Positions 9,875 through 18,866 of a DNA stretch of 64,000 nucleotides are shown here, piece by piece. The DNA comes from Bacillus massilinigeriensis. Lineage in GTDB: Bacteria > Bacillota > Bacilli > Bacillales > Cytobacillaceae. Both the position numbers and the translations under genes were made by a program. Within the stretch, counting starts at the first letter, position 1; each line of letters begins with the position of its first letter. Location of the stretch: positions 1,704,679 to 1,768,678 of the forward strand of contig NZ_LT630337.1 in the NCBI RefSeq assembly GCF_900117315.1, given 5' to 3'. The notes under the pieces were generated by a model. The model saw only the letters and a program-made list of their open reading frames with translations. It was not told the origin of the DNA and made no database searches.

Positions 9875-10318
9875 CTACAGTTCTAAAATTTTCCCATCTG
9901 TTTCATGACACGAAAAAAATTCTGGGTGCTCTGGTGTTGCATAGGTTAATTGCCCGTTAGCATATTGTCCTGGCCAAGTTACTATGATTGAATACCTTTT
10001 TCCAAGGTTCTCTAGTAAACGAACCGGGTTTTGTTGTAACTGTTTATCGAATAAAATTTCAATATCCCCCAACCAATAATAGCTCTCTTCATATTGTTCT
10101 AATATACTTTGAAGGATTTCTGGTACCTTTAGAGCATATTTTGCTTTGGAGATATCTTTCAGTTTTTCGCTCAGTTTCAGATTAATATTTATAAAGGGAA
10201 TATCTAGCTGATTAGCCATATCCTTATCCTGGTAAGGTTTTAACCCACATATAATCAGAAGTTTGTACCACCTTGAATCAAGGGTTTCAATTTCTGATTT
10301 TATTTGCTGTAAACTCAT
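9875..10318 (-). CDS. brxF: BrxF, small BREX type 3 protein (copy A)
   Basis: This 147-residue protein is the first gene of the operon. BrxF is the small protein that starts type 3 BREX operons and is annotated as P-loop-like, although no proper Walker A motif can be seen here; a hydrophobic strand KLLIICG near residue 19 is where a degenerate loop would be. The C-terminal half matches the copy B BrxF well: ILFD, NPVRLLEN versus HPVRLLEN, WPGQY versus WPGKY, and HPEFFSC versus HPEYFSC. The ATG is preceded by AAAGGAGG at a rather long 12-nt distance. Its exact role is not established; it probably works with the BrxC ATPase next to it. Confidence 0.88.
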   Translation of the reverse strand: MSLQQIKSEIETLDSRWYKLLIICGLKPYQDKDMANQLDIPFININLKLSEKLKDISKAKYALKVPEILQSILEQYEESYYWLGDIEILFDKQLQQNPVRLLENLGKRYSIIVTWPGQYANGQLTYATPEHPEFFSCHETDGKILEL

Positions 10319-10410
10319 GATAATACGATGCCTCCTTTATTTAAGTAGGTTTAGGCATGATTTTTAACATTATTGAATTCAAATGACCAAAGATGCTTTC
10401 AATAAGTATT

Positions 10411-10442
10411 ATTATACTGTTTTTTTTGTGGTTATTTCCACA
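10411..10442 (-). promoter_or_regulatory. Promoter with palindromic operator-like site before brxF (copy A)
   Basis: A perfect TATAAT lies at 10416-10411 on the minus strand. No good -35 stands 17 nt upstream, but that position is covered by TGTGG-TTATTT-CCACA (10427-10442), a palindrome with 5-bp arms. A repressor or activator site over the -35 would fit a defence operon kept under control. No equivalent was seen before brxF of copy B. Confidence 0.4.
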
Positions 10443-10560
10443 TACCAGCATGGTTATATAGGTATGGTGCTTTCTTAAAGGAAAAAACGGCTATATGTCG
10501 CTAAATTTTCAATACTTTTGTTATTATCGGTAACATATTATCTAATTACTTAGCGATGCT

Positions 10561-10600
10561 AAAATATTAAAGGCTGACATCTAATAAAAATGTCAGCCTC
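10561..10600 (-). terminator. Terminator at the end of the eut operon
   Basis: On the minus strand GGCTGACA and TGTCAGCC form a stem around 11 nt, followed by a T-rich run. It closes the permease gene that ends at 10609. Confidence 0.75.
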
Positions 10601-10608
10601 AGCATTTT

Positions 10609-12147
10609 CTAACTCAATTTCCCTTTATCAAATTCTTCCTCCAAACGCTTAATTTCCTCGACTGATTTTTCAAGAGCAGCTTGTGGACCCTTGAAATTAT
10701 TTTTATAATATCCAAAATCCATGATGAGCAATATGACGAACATCCCCGCAAGCGCATAAGCGGCCATTTGATTTGGTGGAACAACCATCATAATACAAAT
10801 AAACACAATCCAAATGAGACTAATCACATTGATTGGCTTACTCCATTTCCCCAGGCTCCAAGGCCCATAATGCTTTGGTAGGAAGATTCCTTTTGATTCC
10901 GCTGTGAGCTTGAGAAAAATAGGGATACCATATGCTACATATAATCCGACTACACTAACTGCCGTCAAAAAGGCAATGGTGGAGTAACCAGCATCAGGAT
11001 TGACAAGCTTGGTAATATAATCAATTAAAGCCAAGACAAAAGATAAAATTACCGCAAGCCAAATCGCTTTTGCAGGAGTACGATATTTACGGCTGATTTC
11101 TGCCCATTGACTGCTAAATGGCATCCCCTTATCCCTTGAAAAAGCATACATCATACGGGAAAACGATGTAATGGAAGATAATCCACAGAAAAACATCGCA
11201 AAGGTAACAAGCCATAGAACGACATTACCGAACGTTCCACCCAATGCCTGACTGATAACGTAAATAAAGGCATTATCTGAATTAACCGCACCATTCGCAT
11301 CATGGATGGACAAGGTTACAAATGAGAGCATGATAAATCCAAATACGAAGGAGAAAGCTACTGAATTGAAAATACCCCATGGTGCACGAACCCTTGGATG
11401 TACAGTTTCTTCGATTGTGTGTGCAGAAGCATCATACCCTGTAAACGTCCATTGCGCCTGCAATAAACCGATTAAAAAGGCTAGAAAATAAGGTTTGTCA
11501 GAATAAGTCTCTCCGATTTTGAATAAATAATCAATCGGTTGAAGCCCATTTTTTGTAAAAAACGCTAAAGTGACAACTAAGACAGCTACCACAATCATAT
11601 GATACCAGGCAGAAAAGTCATTTAGTTTAGCAACAATTCTGATTCCAACATGATTAAGGATTCCATGTAATAGGAGAATAACGCCAAATACAATTAAAGT
11701 GGTCGTATCAGTAGAGGTATAGGAGAAGATAGTTGATAGGAGTGGATCTGCAAATAAGGCACAAGAGTAATCAATTCCTGCCACGATTCCAATTTGACCA
11801 ATCAAATTAATCCAGGCAGTATACCAGCCTATTCGTGTTCCTTTTAAGGCTGCTGCCCAGTGATACAATGCCCCTGCAGTTGGAATGGCAGAGGCAAGTT
11901 CAGCGAGTGAGGCTGCAACAAGTAGTACAAAAAAGGCAACAATCGTCCAGCCAAAGCCCATCATCCCAGGCCCACCATATAGTAACCCATGTCCATAGAG
12001 AGAAACAGCACCAGTTAAAATGGAAATAATCGAAAATGAGATCGCAAAGTTTGAAAAACCTCCCATATCACGGAGTAGCTCCTGAGCATAACCATAGCGA
12101 TTGAGCTGTTTTCTATCCTCTAGCATTTGTTGATCTTTTGATTTCAT
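10609..12147 (-). CDS. APC-superfamily permease, probable ethanolamine importer
   Basis: This 512-residue membrane protein has about 12 hydrophobic segments and belongs to the amino acid-polyamine-organocation superfamily. The N-terminal region (RDMGGFSNFAISFSIISI, then AELASAIPTAGALYHW) is typical of the amino acid/choline transporter branch. It is the last gene of the ethanolamine operon, with a good AAGGGGGAGAG site before its ATG, and a small membrane protein gene lies directly upstream. The usual EutH permease is absent from this locus, so this protein most likely brings in ethanolamine. The substrate is inferred from gene context. It could instead carry an amino acid or choline-like amine. 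Confidence 0.8.
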   Translation of the reverse strand: MKSKDQQMLEDRKQLNRYGYAQELLRDMGGFSNFAISFSIISILTGAVSLYGHGLLYGGPGMMGFGWTIVAFFVLLVAASLAELASAIPTAGALYHWAAALKGTRIGWYTAWINLIGQIGIVAGIDYSCALFADPLLSTIFSYTSTDTTTLIVFGVILLLHGILNHVGIRIVAKLNDFSAWYHMIVVAVLVVTLAFFTKNGLQPIDYLFKIGETYSDKPYFLAFLIGLLQAQWTFTGYDASAHTIEETVHPRVRAPWGIFNSVAFSFVFGFIMLSFVTLSIHDANGAVNSDNAFIYVISQALGGTFGNVVLWLVTFAMFFCGLSSITSFSRMMYAFSRDKGMPFSSQWAEISRKYRTPAKAIWLAVILSFVLALIDYITKLVNPDAGYSTIAFLTAVSVVGLYVAYGIPIFLKLTAESKGIFLPKHYGPWSLGKWSKPINVISLIWIVFICIMMVVPPNQMAAYALAGMFVILLIMDFGYYKNNFKGPQAALEKSVEEIKRLEEEFDKGKLS

Positions 12148-12167
12148 CTTATCTCTCCCCCTTGCTG

Positions 12168-12308
12168 TTATTCTTTCGTATGATTTCCAACGAAGATTTC
12201 GTGATCTTCTTCTTTAAATGCTCTTACATTTTTGTTCGCATTTACACCAATGGCGGTTCCTACAATAAGAGTGAAAAGCACTAAACCAAACCCAATGAAA
12301 ACCTCCAC
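12168..12308 (-). CDS. 46-residue single-span membrane protein ahead of the permease
   Basis: This short gene runs from a GTG start with AAAGGTGG upstream to a TAA 20 bp before the permease ATG. The protein begins with a hydrophobic helix (VFIGFGLVLFTLIVGTAIGV) followed by a charged tail rich in Lys and Glu (NANKNVRAFKEEDHE). Codon use is normal and the spacing on both sides fits an operon gene. It may be a small accessory subunit or stabiliser of the adjacent permease, as small proteins sometimes are. I do not recognise a named family. Confidence 0.65.
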   Translation of the reverse strand: MEVFIGFGLVLFTLIVGTAIGVNANKNVRAFKEEDHEIFVGNHTKE

Positions 12309-12420
12309 TTTCTTATCCCACCTTTTTTTTAGTTTTGGTTAAATCTAATATTTGGGGTAAAAATGATTCATCTTTTGGGGGATTTTTGAAATCTCCGCGG
12401 GAATTTATGTTTTCTTATTG

Positions 12421-12540
12421 ATTTATCCGCGATTATTTCGATATATCCGCGGAAATTCCAATATATCCGCGATTATTTTGATTTATCCGCGATTTTTCCA
12501 ATATATCCGCGATTATCACAAGATATCCGCGATTCCCCTA
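12421..12540. repeat. Six tandem 20-bp repeats (ATCCGCGATT units)
   Basis: Six units of exactly 20 bp follow each other without spacers, all sharing ATCCGCG at the same place. Their starts alternate between atttatccgcg and atatatccgcg, and their last 5 to 9 bases vary. One or two further degraded units lie just upstream (12390-12420). The array fills the gap between eutC and the small membrane protein gene and touches the eutC stop codon. It has no coding potential that I can see. Similar CGCGGAT-rich intergenic repeats are, from memory, seen in some bacilli. Confidence 0.85.
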
Positions 12541-13404
12541 TAATTCGAGCTTTACCCCACTTGTTTTTTGGTCAATCATTTTTCGAAGAACTGATCCAAT
12601 ATGTGCCCCTGCCTCTACAGGCGGTGTCCCTTGTGGATGGATATTAGATATAACGGTTCGTTCTGATTCAATCATCCCCTTTCTTGGTCGGTAGCACATA
12701 TAGGCACTCATCGAACTGGCTGAAACAAGACCTGGACGTTCACCAATTAATAGAACGAGCGCTTCTGGCTGCAGGATTTCCCCAATATGATCCATACAAG
12801 CTACCCGCCCTCCTTTTACAAAAAAAGGAGTCCCCCATGAAAGATCATTTACTGCCAATGAATCTAGCAATGCTGGATAAACATCCTTTAGGTTTGTTTC
12901 TACAGCACTGGCACTTAGACCGTCTGAAACGACAATTTGAATTTGTGGCCTCATTTGGCACCGTTTCTTTATGATATTTTCCGCTTCCTCTGTCAACACT
13001 CGCCCCTTATCAGGCCTTTTTAAATAGGTCTCCTTATTTTGATAACAGGTTTCAACCGTAAATAAGTCAAATTCCTCTAAGGACTTTTCAAATACCTCAC
13101 CGCCTACGGCATCAATGGCTGCGGCATGATCAAATTGCAGCTTTAACATCGTTTTCGTTAAAGGTCGTGTTCCAGTTCTCCATACGCCAATTCGTGCCGG
13201 GGTTGAAGAAACTAAATCGCTTATTCCCTCCTTATATGCTGGGGAAGGGACTGTTGTCTTCCAATATTTTTCTGAGAATGTCATTTCTCGTGACTCAATA
13301 TTGATGTTAGCTGTCTTCACTTCTTCCACTGGTCTAGTTTTTAGTTCCTTTTTTAATTGCTCCATTACTTTTTGAATAATGACCTCAATTTCCCTTTCCT
13401 TCAA
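12538..13404 (-). CDS. eutC: Ethanolamine ammonia-lyase, small subunit
   Basis: EutC (288 residues) forms the coenzyme-B12-dependent ethanolamine ammonia-lyase with EutB and helps bind the cobalamin. The N-terminus (KEREIEVIIQKVMEQLKKEL) is an amphipathic helix of the kind that targets enzymes into microcompartments, followed by a linker. The body carries family motifs such as RPGLVSASSMSAYMCYRPRKG and ISNIHPQGTPPVEAGAHI near the C-terminus. The start is TTG, with GGGGGAG 9 bases upstream. It follows eutB by 19 bp. Confidence 0.93.
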   Translation of the reverse strand: MKEREIEVIIQKVMEQLKKELKTRPVEEVKTANINIESREMTFSEKYWKTTVPSPAYKEGISDLVSSTPARIGVWRTGTRPLTKTMLKLQFDHAAAIDAVGGEVFEKSLEEFDLFTVETCYQNKETYLKRPDKGRVLTEEAENIIKKRCQMRPQIQIVVSDGLSASAVETNLKDVYPALLDSLAVNDLSWGTPFFVKGGRVACMDHIGEILQPEALVLLIGERPGLVSASSMSAYMCYRPRKGMIESERTVISNIHPQGTPPVEAGAHIGSVLRKMIDQKTSGVKLEL

Positions 13405-13423
13405 TTACATTCACTCCCCCTTT

Positions 13424-14785
13424 CTATATAAAAATCGTTGGGTCTCCTGCACGCTCGGTTAGAATCCCATTCTCCATTAATCCCATTTTCTCAAGCCATT
13501 TTTCGAAAAATGGTGCCGGACGTAAACTAAGAACGCGTCTGACTGATGCAATATCATGAAAGCTGGTAGATTGATAGTTCAACATACAATCATCAGCCAT
13601 TGGTACACCAATAAGAAAATTCACCCCTGCCGAGCCAAGCAGGATAGCTAGGTTTTCCATATCGTTTTGGTCTGCATTCATATGGTTGGTATAACAAACG
13701 TCTACCCCCATTGGAAGTCCCTGCAATTTTCCCATGAAATGGTCCTCTAAACCGGCACGGATGACTTGCTTACTATTGTACAAATACTCTGGTCCAATAA
13801 ATCCAACCACAGTATTCACAATAAATGGTTTATATTTTCTCGCTAAGCCATAGCATCTCGATTCTAATGTAACCTGGTCAATCTTATGGTGTGCATCAGA
13901 TGAAAGCTCAGAGCCCTGACCAGTTTCGAAGTACCAGAGATTAGGGCCCTGTGAGGTACTTTCCTTCTGAATCAAATCATTTGCTTCATTTAGGAGGTCA
14001 ACGCTAATTCCAAATGCCTTATTTCCTTCCTCTGTTCCTGCCAAGCTTTGAAACAAAAGGTCAGATGGTGCCCCATTTTTGATTGCCCGCATTTGAGTAG
14101 TTACATGGGCAAGGACACAGTTTTGTGTAGGAATACTAAATCGATCGATTTCTTCCTTTGTCATTTCAAGGATTTGTTTTACACTTTCGATCGTATCGAT
14201 TACCGGGTTGATTCCAACCACTGCATCCCCAATACCATAGCTTAATGCTTCATAAAGGGAGGCTCTAATTCCTTGTATATTGTCGGTGGGATGGTTCGGT
14301 TGGGCTCTTCCGGCAAGGGTCCCTTTAAACCCTATTGGATAATTACATTGGGTAACGACTTCTATTTTTGAAGCAGCTTGAATTAGGTCCATATTGGACA
14401 TAATTTTGGTAACAGCTGCAACCATTTCACTTGTTAAACCTCTCCTAATTCTGCTTATTTCAATATTCGTTGTGTTTTCAGATAATAAATATTCCCGAAG
14501 CTCACTAATGGTCCAATTAGCGATTGATTGATAGATTTTTTCATTGATTGCTTCCTCTATCACCCTTGAAACCTCGTCCCCCTCAGGTGGGAGTACTGGG
14601 TTATTACGAATATCACTAAGAGTTAATTCTGATAAAAGATGCCTCGCAGCTAATCTCTCCTGTGCGTCCTCTGCTGCAATCCCAGCCAATTGGTCCCCAG
14701 ATTTTTCTTCATTCGCCTTTGCCAGAATCTCTCTTAAGCTATTAAACTGATATGTTTTATTAAGCAATGAAATTTTTGACTTCAA
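13424..14785 (-). CDS. eutB: Ethanolamine ammonia-lyase, large subunit
   Basis: EutB is the catalytic barrel subunit that splits ethanolamine to acetaldehyde and ammonia using adenosylcobalamin. Family motifs seen are PTDNIQGIRASLYEALSYGIGDAVVGINPV, YFETGQGSELSSDAHHKIDQ and GVPMADDCMLNYQSTSFHD. I place the start at a TTG at 14785 because GGGAGGTGA lies 5 bases upstream; this gives 453 residues, the usual length of the family. A GTG three codons earlier sits inside that ribosome binding site. It lies between eutA and eutC. Confidence 0.95.
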   Translation of the reverse strand: MKSKISLLNKTYQFNSLREILAKANEEKSGDQLAGIAAEDAQERLAARHLLSELTLSDIRNNPVLPPEGDEVSRVIEEAINEKIYQSIANWTISELREYLLSENTTNIEISRIRRGLTSEMVAAVTKIMSNMDLIQAASKIEVVTQCNYPIGFKGTLAGRAQPNHPTDNIQGIRASLYEALSYGIGDAVVGINPVIDTIESVKQILEMTKEEIDRFSIPTQNCVLAHVTTQMRAIKNGAPSDLLFQSLAGTEEGNKAFGISVDLLNEANDLIQKESTSQGPNLWYFETGQGSELSSDAHHKIDQVTLESRCYGLARKYKPFIVNTVVGFIGPEYLYNSKQVIRAGLEDHFMGKLQGLPMGVDVCYTNHMNADQNDMENLAILLGSAGVNFLIGVPMADDCMLNYQSTSFHDIASVRRVLSLRPAPFFEKWLEKMGLMENGILTERAGDPTIFI

Positions 14786-14824
14786 CTTCCTCACCTCCCT
14801 GGCTTAAACTACACCTTATCACTA

Positions 14825-16270
14825 TTAAGAAAAAGCCAATGTCTTAACCACCACAGGGACCATAGAATCATTGAGTGGTTCACCAATATCAATGTAATCA
14901 CCATGTTCAATCATTACTTGATCAATACAAATCACCACAAAGTCACCTTTGCTTTCCAACCTGAGCAGCTGTCCCAACGCCTTTGCCATGTCATTCTCAC
15001 AAATAATCACGAGAATATTGGAGGTTGGAACATACTTTTCATACTGTTCTCTCAGATTGGAAGCTAATTCCTTCAATTCTAAGTAAGATAGGTAGTTTAA
15101 ACCGCTTATACCAAAAGCAAAGGGTAATTGGTCATTGTGTTGAAATAATTCCCTACCGATTTGAATAGCATTTTCGACACTTCTTTTAAAATCCAAATCC
15201 GATAAAATTATTTTTACCACAGGAATATTTCGTAATGGCAAAATTCTTGATTGGATAGAAATTGTTGAACCACTAATTTTTGTCGTTTGCATCCCTGCTC
15301 CGATGACCGTTGCCCTTGAGGTTTGCAAAGCCTCAACCTGTTGAAAAGGATAATTGTTTAAGGCCTTTGTTAGCTCTGAAGCAAGGATTGGTCCAATATC
15401 GTTATAAGCTGTGACCTCTTCTAAAGAAGTTGGTGGCCGTTCATGCTGAAGACTTCCAATGCCACCAGATATCATTAAATAATCAATTTTAGGAATTTCA
15501 GAACAGGAAGTACTGTGGATTATGGGTTCCAAATCTGTTATGGATTTTTTTCCTGATAAGACATCAAGTAATTCACAGCAAAGCGTTGAAACAATCTCTT
15601 TTAGAAAGAAAAATGTGATGGTCTGCCCTTGTTGAATCTTGAAATTATTTTTAAGCAACCATTTTTCTAGTGGAGGGGACACGGATAAAACCTCACCAAT
15701 TCGATTAAGTTGAATCAATTTTCCTCCAATATGAAAGGTGATTGTCTCAAGTACCCCTCCTTGTTTAAAAAGGGCAACATTTGCCGTTCCTCCACCAATA
15801 TCGATGTTTGCCACAATTCCCTTCGTTTTCTTGGAATACTCCGAGGCTCCTGAACCACGCCCAGCTAGAACCCCCTCTAAGCTTGCTCCTGCAATGGCAA
15901 CAACAAAGTCCCCTGAGCGTTCAGCCAAATAATGGACGAGGGCATCTGCATTCTTTTTTATGGCTGTTTCCCCAGTGATGATTACAGCACCCGATCCAAT
16001 ATCCGAAAATGTGAACCCTGCCATCTGGTATTCTTTTTCAAGCCAGGATACTAATAAACCCAGGTCAATTTCGTTTTCATCAATAAGCGGGGTAGAGATA
16101 ATCTCGCTCATATAGGCAATTTTCCGATCCACAATATCGAAATGTGGTAGAGCAAAATGACTTGATACCCTGCCTATCGTTAAGTGACTAATGATTAGTT
16201 TAGTTGTGCTTGTGCCAATATCGATTCCAACACTTTTGATCACAGTATTTGGTTTTGAAAAAGGAATCAC
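14825..16270 (-). CDS. eutA: EutA, reactivating factor for ethanolamine ammonia-lyase
   Basis: EutA (about 481 residues) is an ATPase of the actin/Hsp70 fold that swaps damaged cobalamin out of EutBC. The phosphate-binding loops are clear: VGIDIGTSTTKL near residue 14 and IVANIDIGGGTANVALF near 150. ITGETA and IGAGMQTT further support the family. The frame opens with a GTG that partly overlaps its own AGGGGG site, so the true start may be a codon or two away. It follows eutV by only 5 bp. Confidence 0.92.
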   Translation of the reverse strand: MIPFSKPNTVIKSVGIDIGTSTTKLIISHLTIGRVSSHFALPHFDIVDRKIAYMSEIISTPLIDENEIDLGLLVSWLEKEYQMAGFTFSDIGSGAVIITGETAIKKNADALVHYLAERSGDFVVAIAGASLEGVLAGRGSGASEYSKKTKGIVANIDIGGGTANVALFKQGGVLETITFHIGGKLIQLNRIGEVLSVSPPLEKWLLKNNFKIQQGQTITFFFLKEIVSTLCCELLDVLSGKKSITDLEPIIHSTSCSEIPKIDYLMISGGIGSLQHERPPTSLEEVTAYNDIGPILASELTKALNNYPFQQVEALQTSRATVIGAGMQTTKISGSTISIQSRILPLRNIPVVKIILSDLDFKRSVENAIQIGRELFQHNDQLPFAFGISGLNYLSYLELKELASNLREQYEKYVPTSNILVIICENDMAKALGQLLRLESKGDFVVICIDQVMIEHGDYIDIGEPLNDSMVPVVVKTLAFS

Positions 16271-16275
16271 CCCCT

Positions 16276-16854
16276 TTAAGTATTAGATTGTTTTTTTAAT
16301 ATTTGCTCTGATAATGACTTTAGAGAAATTCTTTTCTTCATGCTCTGTTCTCTTAGCCATTGATAGGCTTCTTCTTCAGATAGCTTCTTTTTTGCCATGA
16401 CCTTCCCCTTTGCTTTTTCTATAATCCTCCTCTCCTCCATTTTTTTCTTCAAGGAACGAATATCCTCTGTTAAGGAATCAAATTTTCTCTTTTGATTCAT
16501 AGCCATCTCAATTGCTGGAAATAAATCAGCTTCTGTTACTGGTTTTACAAGGTAAGCTGTTACACCTGAATCCTTTGCTTTTTCGATGAGCTCACGCTGA
16601 CTATAGGCGGTTAATAGGAGAATGGCCGTGTTGCATTTTTCTTGAATGATTTTTGACGCTTTTAATCCATTTAACACAGGCATTTTGATATCCATTAGGA
16701 CTAAATCAGGGTTTAACTTTATGCATTGCTCTACTGCTTCCTCTCCATTTCTACATTCCTTAACAATTTCACAGCCTTCTTCCTTTAGCATTTCTCGTAA
16801 ATCCATCCGGATAATTGGATCATCATCAACAATCATGATTCTATAATTCATCAT
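16276..16854 (-). CDS. eutV: EutV, ANTAR-type response regulator (antiterminator)
   Basis: This 192-residue protein has a receiver domain (phosphoacceptor Asp55 in LVLMDIKMP, Lys in YLVKPV), a coiled-coil linker and a C-terminal ANTAR RNA-binding domain (ERRIIEKAKGKVMAKKKLSEEEAYQWLREQS). When phosphorylated by EutW, EutV binds paired hexaloop hairpins in nascent eut mRNA and prevents termination. Its start overlaps the end of eutW by 14 nt. A candidate target, a terminator overlapped by an A-G hexaloop hairpin, is found before eutL at 23644-23702. Confidence 0.93.
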   Translation of the reverse strand: MMNYRIMIVDDDPIIRMDLREMLKEEGCEIVKECRNGEEAVEQCIKLNPDLVLMDIKMPVLNGLKASKIIQEKCNTAILLLTAYSQRELIEKAKDSGVTAYLVKPVTEADLFPAIEMAMNQKRKFDSLTEDIRSLKKKMEERRIIEKAKGKVMAKKKLSEEEAYQWLREQSMKKRISLKSLSEQILKKQSNT

Positions 16855-18274
16855 GCTCCAGCTCCCCTTCTGGAATTGGAAATGCTATTCTTACTTTCAT
16901 TCCCTTTCCTGTATTGAAAAATTGAATGGTACCATTTAGATCCTCTTGGACTAAGGTGTGACATATTTCCAGACCTAAATTTCCTCTCTTCTGGGGTTCA
17001 TATTGAAATCCAACTCCATTATCAGCTACGAGAATGGTTACCTCATCTTTATTTCTTTTAATATGAATTCGTATCTTTCCATGGGATTTCTCCTGAAAGG
17101 CATGATTCATCGCGTTTTGGACCAGCTCATTTACAACCAATGCAAGAGTACTTGCATTCCGAGGATTTAAGAACAAAGAGTCACCATGTACATTTACTCG
17201 AATGATTTGTTCCTGAAATCTCATCGAATGAACAATTCCCTTTGTCATGAATTCGAATATTTCTTTACAGTCCACTTCATCCAACCCATCCTGAGATAAC
17301 ACCTCGTGAATAATTGAGATGCTCATAATCCGATTAATGCTCTCACGAAAAATGCGCTCTACTTCAGCAGATTGTGACCTCCTCATTTGCAATCGAAGAA
17401 GGCTTGCAATGGTTTGGAGATTGTTCTTTACACGGTGATGAATTTCCTTGATAACGGCAGACTTAATCATGATTTCACGATCCTTTTGCTTCATTTCTGT
17501 CAAATCCCTTAAAAGAAGAATTCCGCCAACTATTTTCTTGCCTCTGTGAATGCAGACTACTTTGATTTGAACATAAAGCTTACCCTGCTGAAAATCCTCT
17601 GATAAAACACCACCATGCCTTTCGAGCTCCATCATCGAAAAGCGCCCAAAGCAAAGCCTCTGAACATTGGTTCCAACCAGTTTTTGTGCTTCCCCAAATT
17701 CCTCCAAGATGGCATGTGCCCGTTCATTAGCAAAAGTAATCAGCCCGCAATCATTGAATATAATTAATCCTTCATGGATAAGAGAGGGCAGTGTATTTTC
17801 TTTCATTGCCTGCTGGAATAAAGTCTCCCCTAGCTGCTCGGTAGTTTCTATTAGCATTTCTACATGTTTTTCCTGCTCGACCATTTCCGTAATATCTCGC
17901 TCCATTATTAATGCAGCAATCGTCTCATTTTTACTATTTTTGATAGGGGTAATATTTTGCTGGATACTGACTTGTTCTTGAGAAATTCCACGTGAACCGT
18001 AGACGGGTTCTCCTGTTTGCAGACAGAAAAATACGCCAGGCTCATTTTCCTTTAACGCAATTTCCCCGATTACTGGACGCTTGTATAACGATTTCCCGTT
18101 TTCCGGATGAGCTTCAGCAACTACGATTGCAGTATCCTTCATAGGGGTAAAGCAATCAATAAATACATCAGCTTGAGAAACATTTGCCCATAATTGTAGT
18201 TGCCTTGAAACACCTTGAATGATTCGGACATCCTCCTCTAATAAGGAGGGCATGAATAATCCCACTTCGCTCAT
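16841..18274 (-). CDS. eutW: EutW, cytosolic sensor histidine kinase for ethanolamine
   Basis: This 477-residue kinase has no membrane segments. It has an N-terminal sensor region (about 1-120), a central PAS-like region (about 150-260), a HisKA_2-type H-box EIHHRVKNNLQTIASLL with the phosphoacceptor near His279, and an ATPase domain with NELVQNAMNHAF and ADNGVGF. Such kinases sense ethanolamine and phosphorylate EutV. I chose the ATG at 18274 because AAAGGGG lies 6 nt upstream; the frame is open further but the extra 22 residues have no ribosome binding site. There is a gap of about 150 bp behind eutP in which I see no clear promoter. Confidence 0.9.
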   Translation of the reverse strand: MSEVGLFMPSLLEEDVRIIQGVSRQLQLWANVSQADVFIDCFTPMKDTAIVVAEAHPENGKSLYKRPVIGEIALKENEPGVFFCLQTGEPVYGSRGISQEQVSIQQNITPIKNSKNETIAALIMERDITEMVEQEKHVEMLIETTEQLGETLFQQAMKENTLPSLIHEGLIIFNDCGLITFANERAHAILEEFGEAQKLVGTNVQRLCFGRFSMMELERHGGVLSEDFQQGKLYVQIKVVCIHRGKKIVGGILLLRDLTEMKQKDREIMIKSAVIKEIHHRVKNNLQTIASLLRLQMRRSQSAEVERIFRESINRIMSISIIHEVLSQDGLDEVDCKEIFEFMTKGIVHSMRFQEQIIRVNVHGDSLFLNPRNASTLALVVNELVQNAMNHAFQEKSHGKIRIHIKRNKDEVTILVADNGVGFQYEPQKRGNLGLEICHTLVQEDLNGTIQFFNTGKGMKVRIAFPIPEGELEHDEL

Positions 18275-18422
18275 TTTTTTCCCCTTTCCGAATGGCCAAG
18301 TTTTGTACAATGTTATTCGGAATTTCCCTGCAATATTCACTACTGAGGGACAAAGGATACTGTAAGCAGATGGTTAAAATGATTAATCTTCTTAAATTAC
18401 ATTTGTTCAAGTAATTCTTCTA

Positions 18423-18866
18423 TTATCCAAGATGCTGTAAAACAGCCTCTCTTAATTCTGCAATCCCTTCATTTGTAATGGCTGACACTTGAAAAATCCT
18501 GCTATTTGGAACAACCTGTTTCAATAGTTTTGTAGCCAATGCTATATTTGCATCAGCGTGATCCATTTTGGTAATGACTCCTATGGGGGTTAAAGGAAAA
18601 CCTTGTGAAAAATTTGGTGGTAGTGATTGATGGGATTTGGTCGCATCTTGAATGACGAGCAATACTTTTGCCTCTAAGGAAGTGGCCATTAAAGAACGGT
18701 AATACATTGGATTTTCGCTGTATTCACCAGGTGTATCAATAATCCAATCTACATAATGTAAGCTTTGAGTCTTCGTAACCTGCGAGGATTGATTAAGCAG
18801 GGCTTTCGTCAAGGTCGACTTTCCGGACCCAACGGAGCCAATCAGCATCACTTTTCGCTTCCTCAT
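18423..18866 (-). CDS. eutP: EutP, small P-loop protein of the ethanolamine operon
   Basis: EutP (147 residues) is a Ras-like P-loop protein with GSVGSGKSTLT (residues 10-20), a DTPGE switch region and TKMDHAD in the position of the G4 motif. Related PduV/EutP proteins bind GTP or ATP; an acetate-kinase activity has been reported for enterobacterial EutP. If that holds here, it could recover ATP from acetyl phosphate made by the PduL-like enzyme at 20291-21079. Its ATG overlaps the eutS stop (ATGA), so the two are translationally coupled. Confidence 0.88.
   Translation of the reverse strand: MRKRKVMLIGSVGSGKSTLTKALLNQSSQVTKTQSLHYVDWIIDTPGEYSENPMYYRSLMATSLEAKVLLVIQDATKSHQSLPPNFSQGFPLTPIGVITKMDHADANIALATKLLKQVVPNSRIFQVSAITNEGIAELREAVLQHLG

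Noticed and set aside
12421-12540. Repeat array as a CRISPR
   Set aside because: The 20-bp units abut directly, have no unique spacers, and no cas gene is near.
18168-18410. 80-residue frame between eutP and eutW
   Set aside because: It overlaps the eutW start in another frame, with no ribosome binding site and no recognisable protein character.
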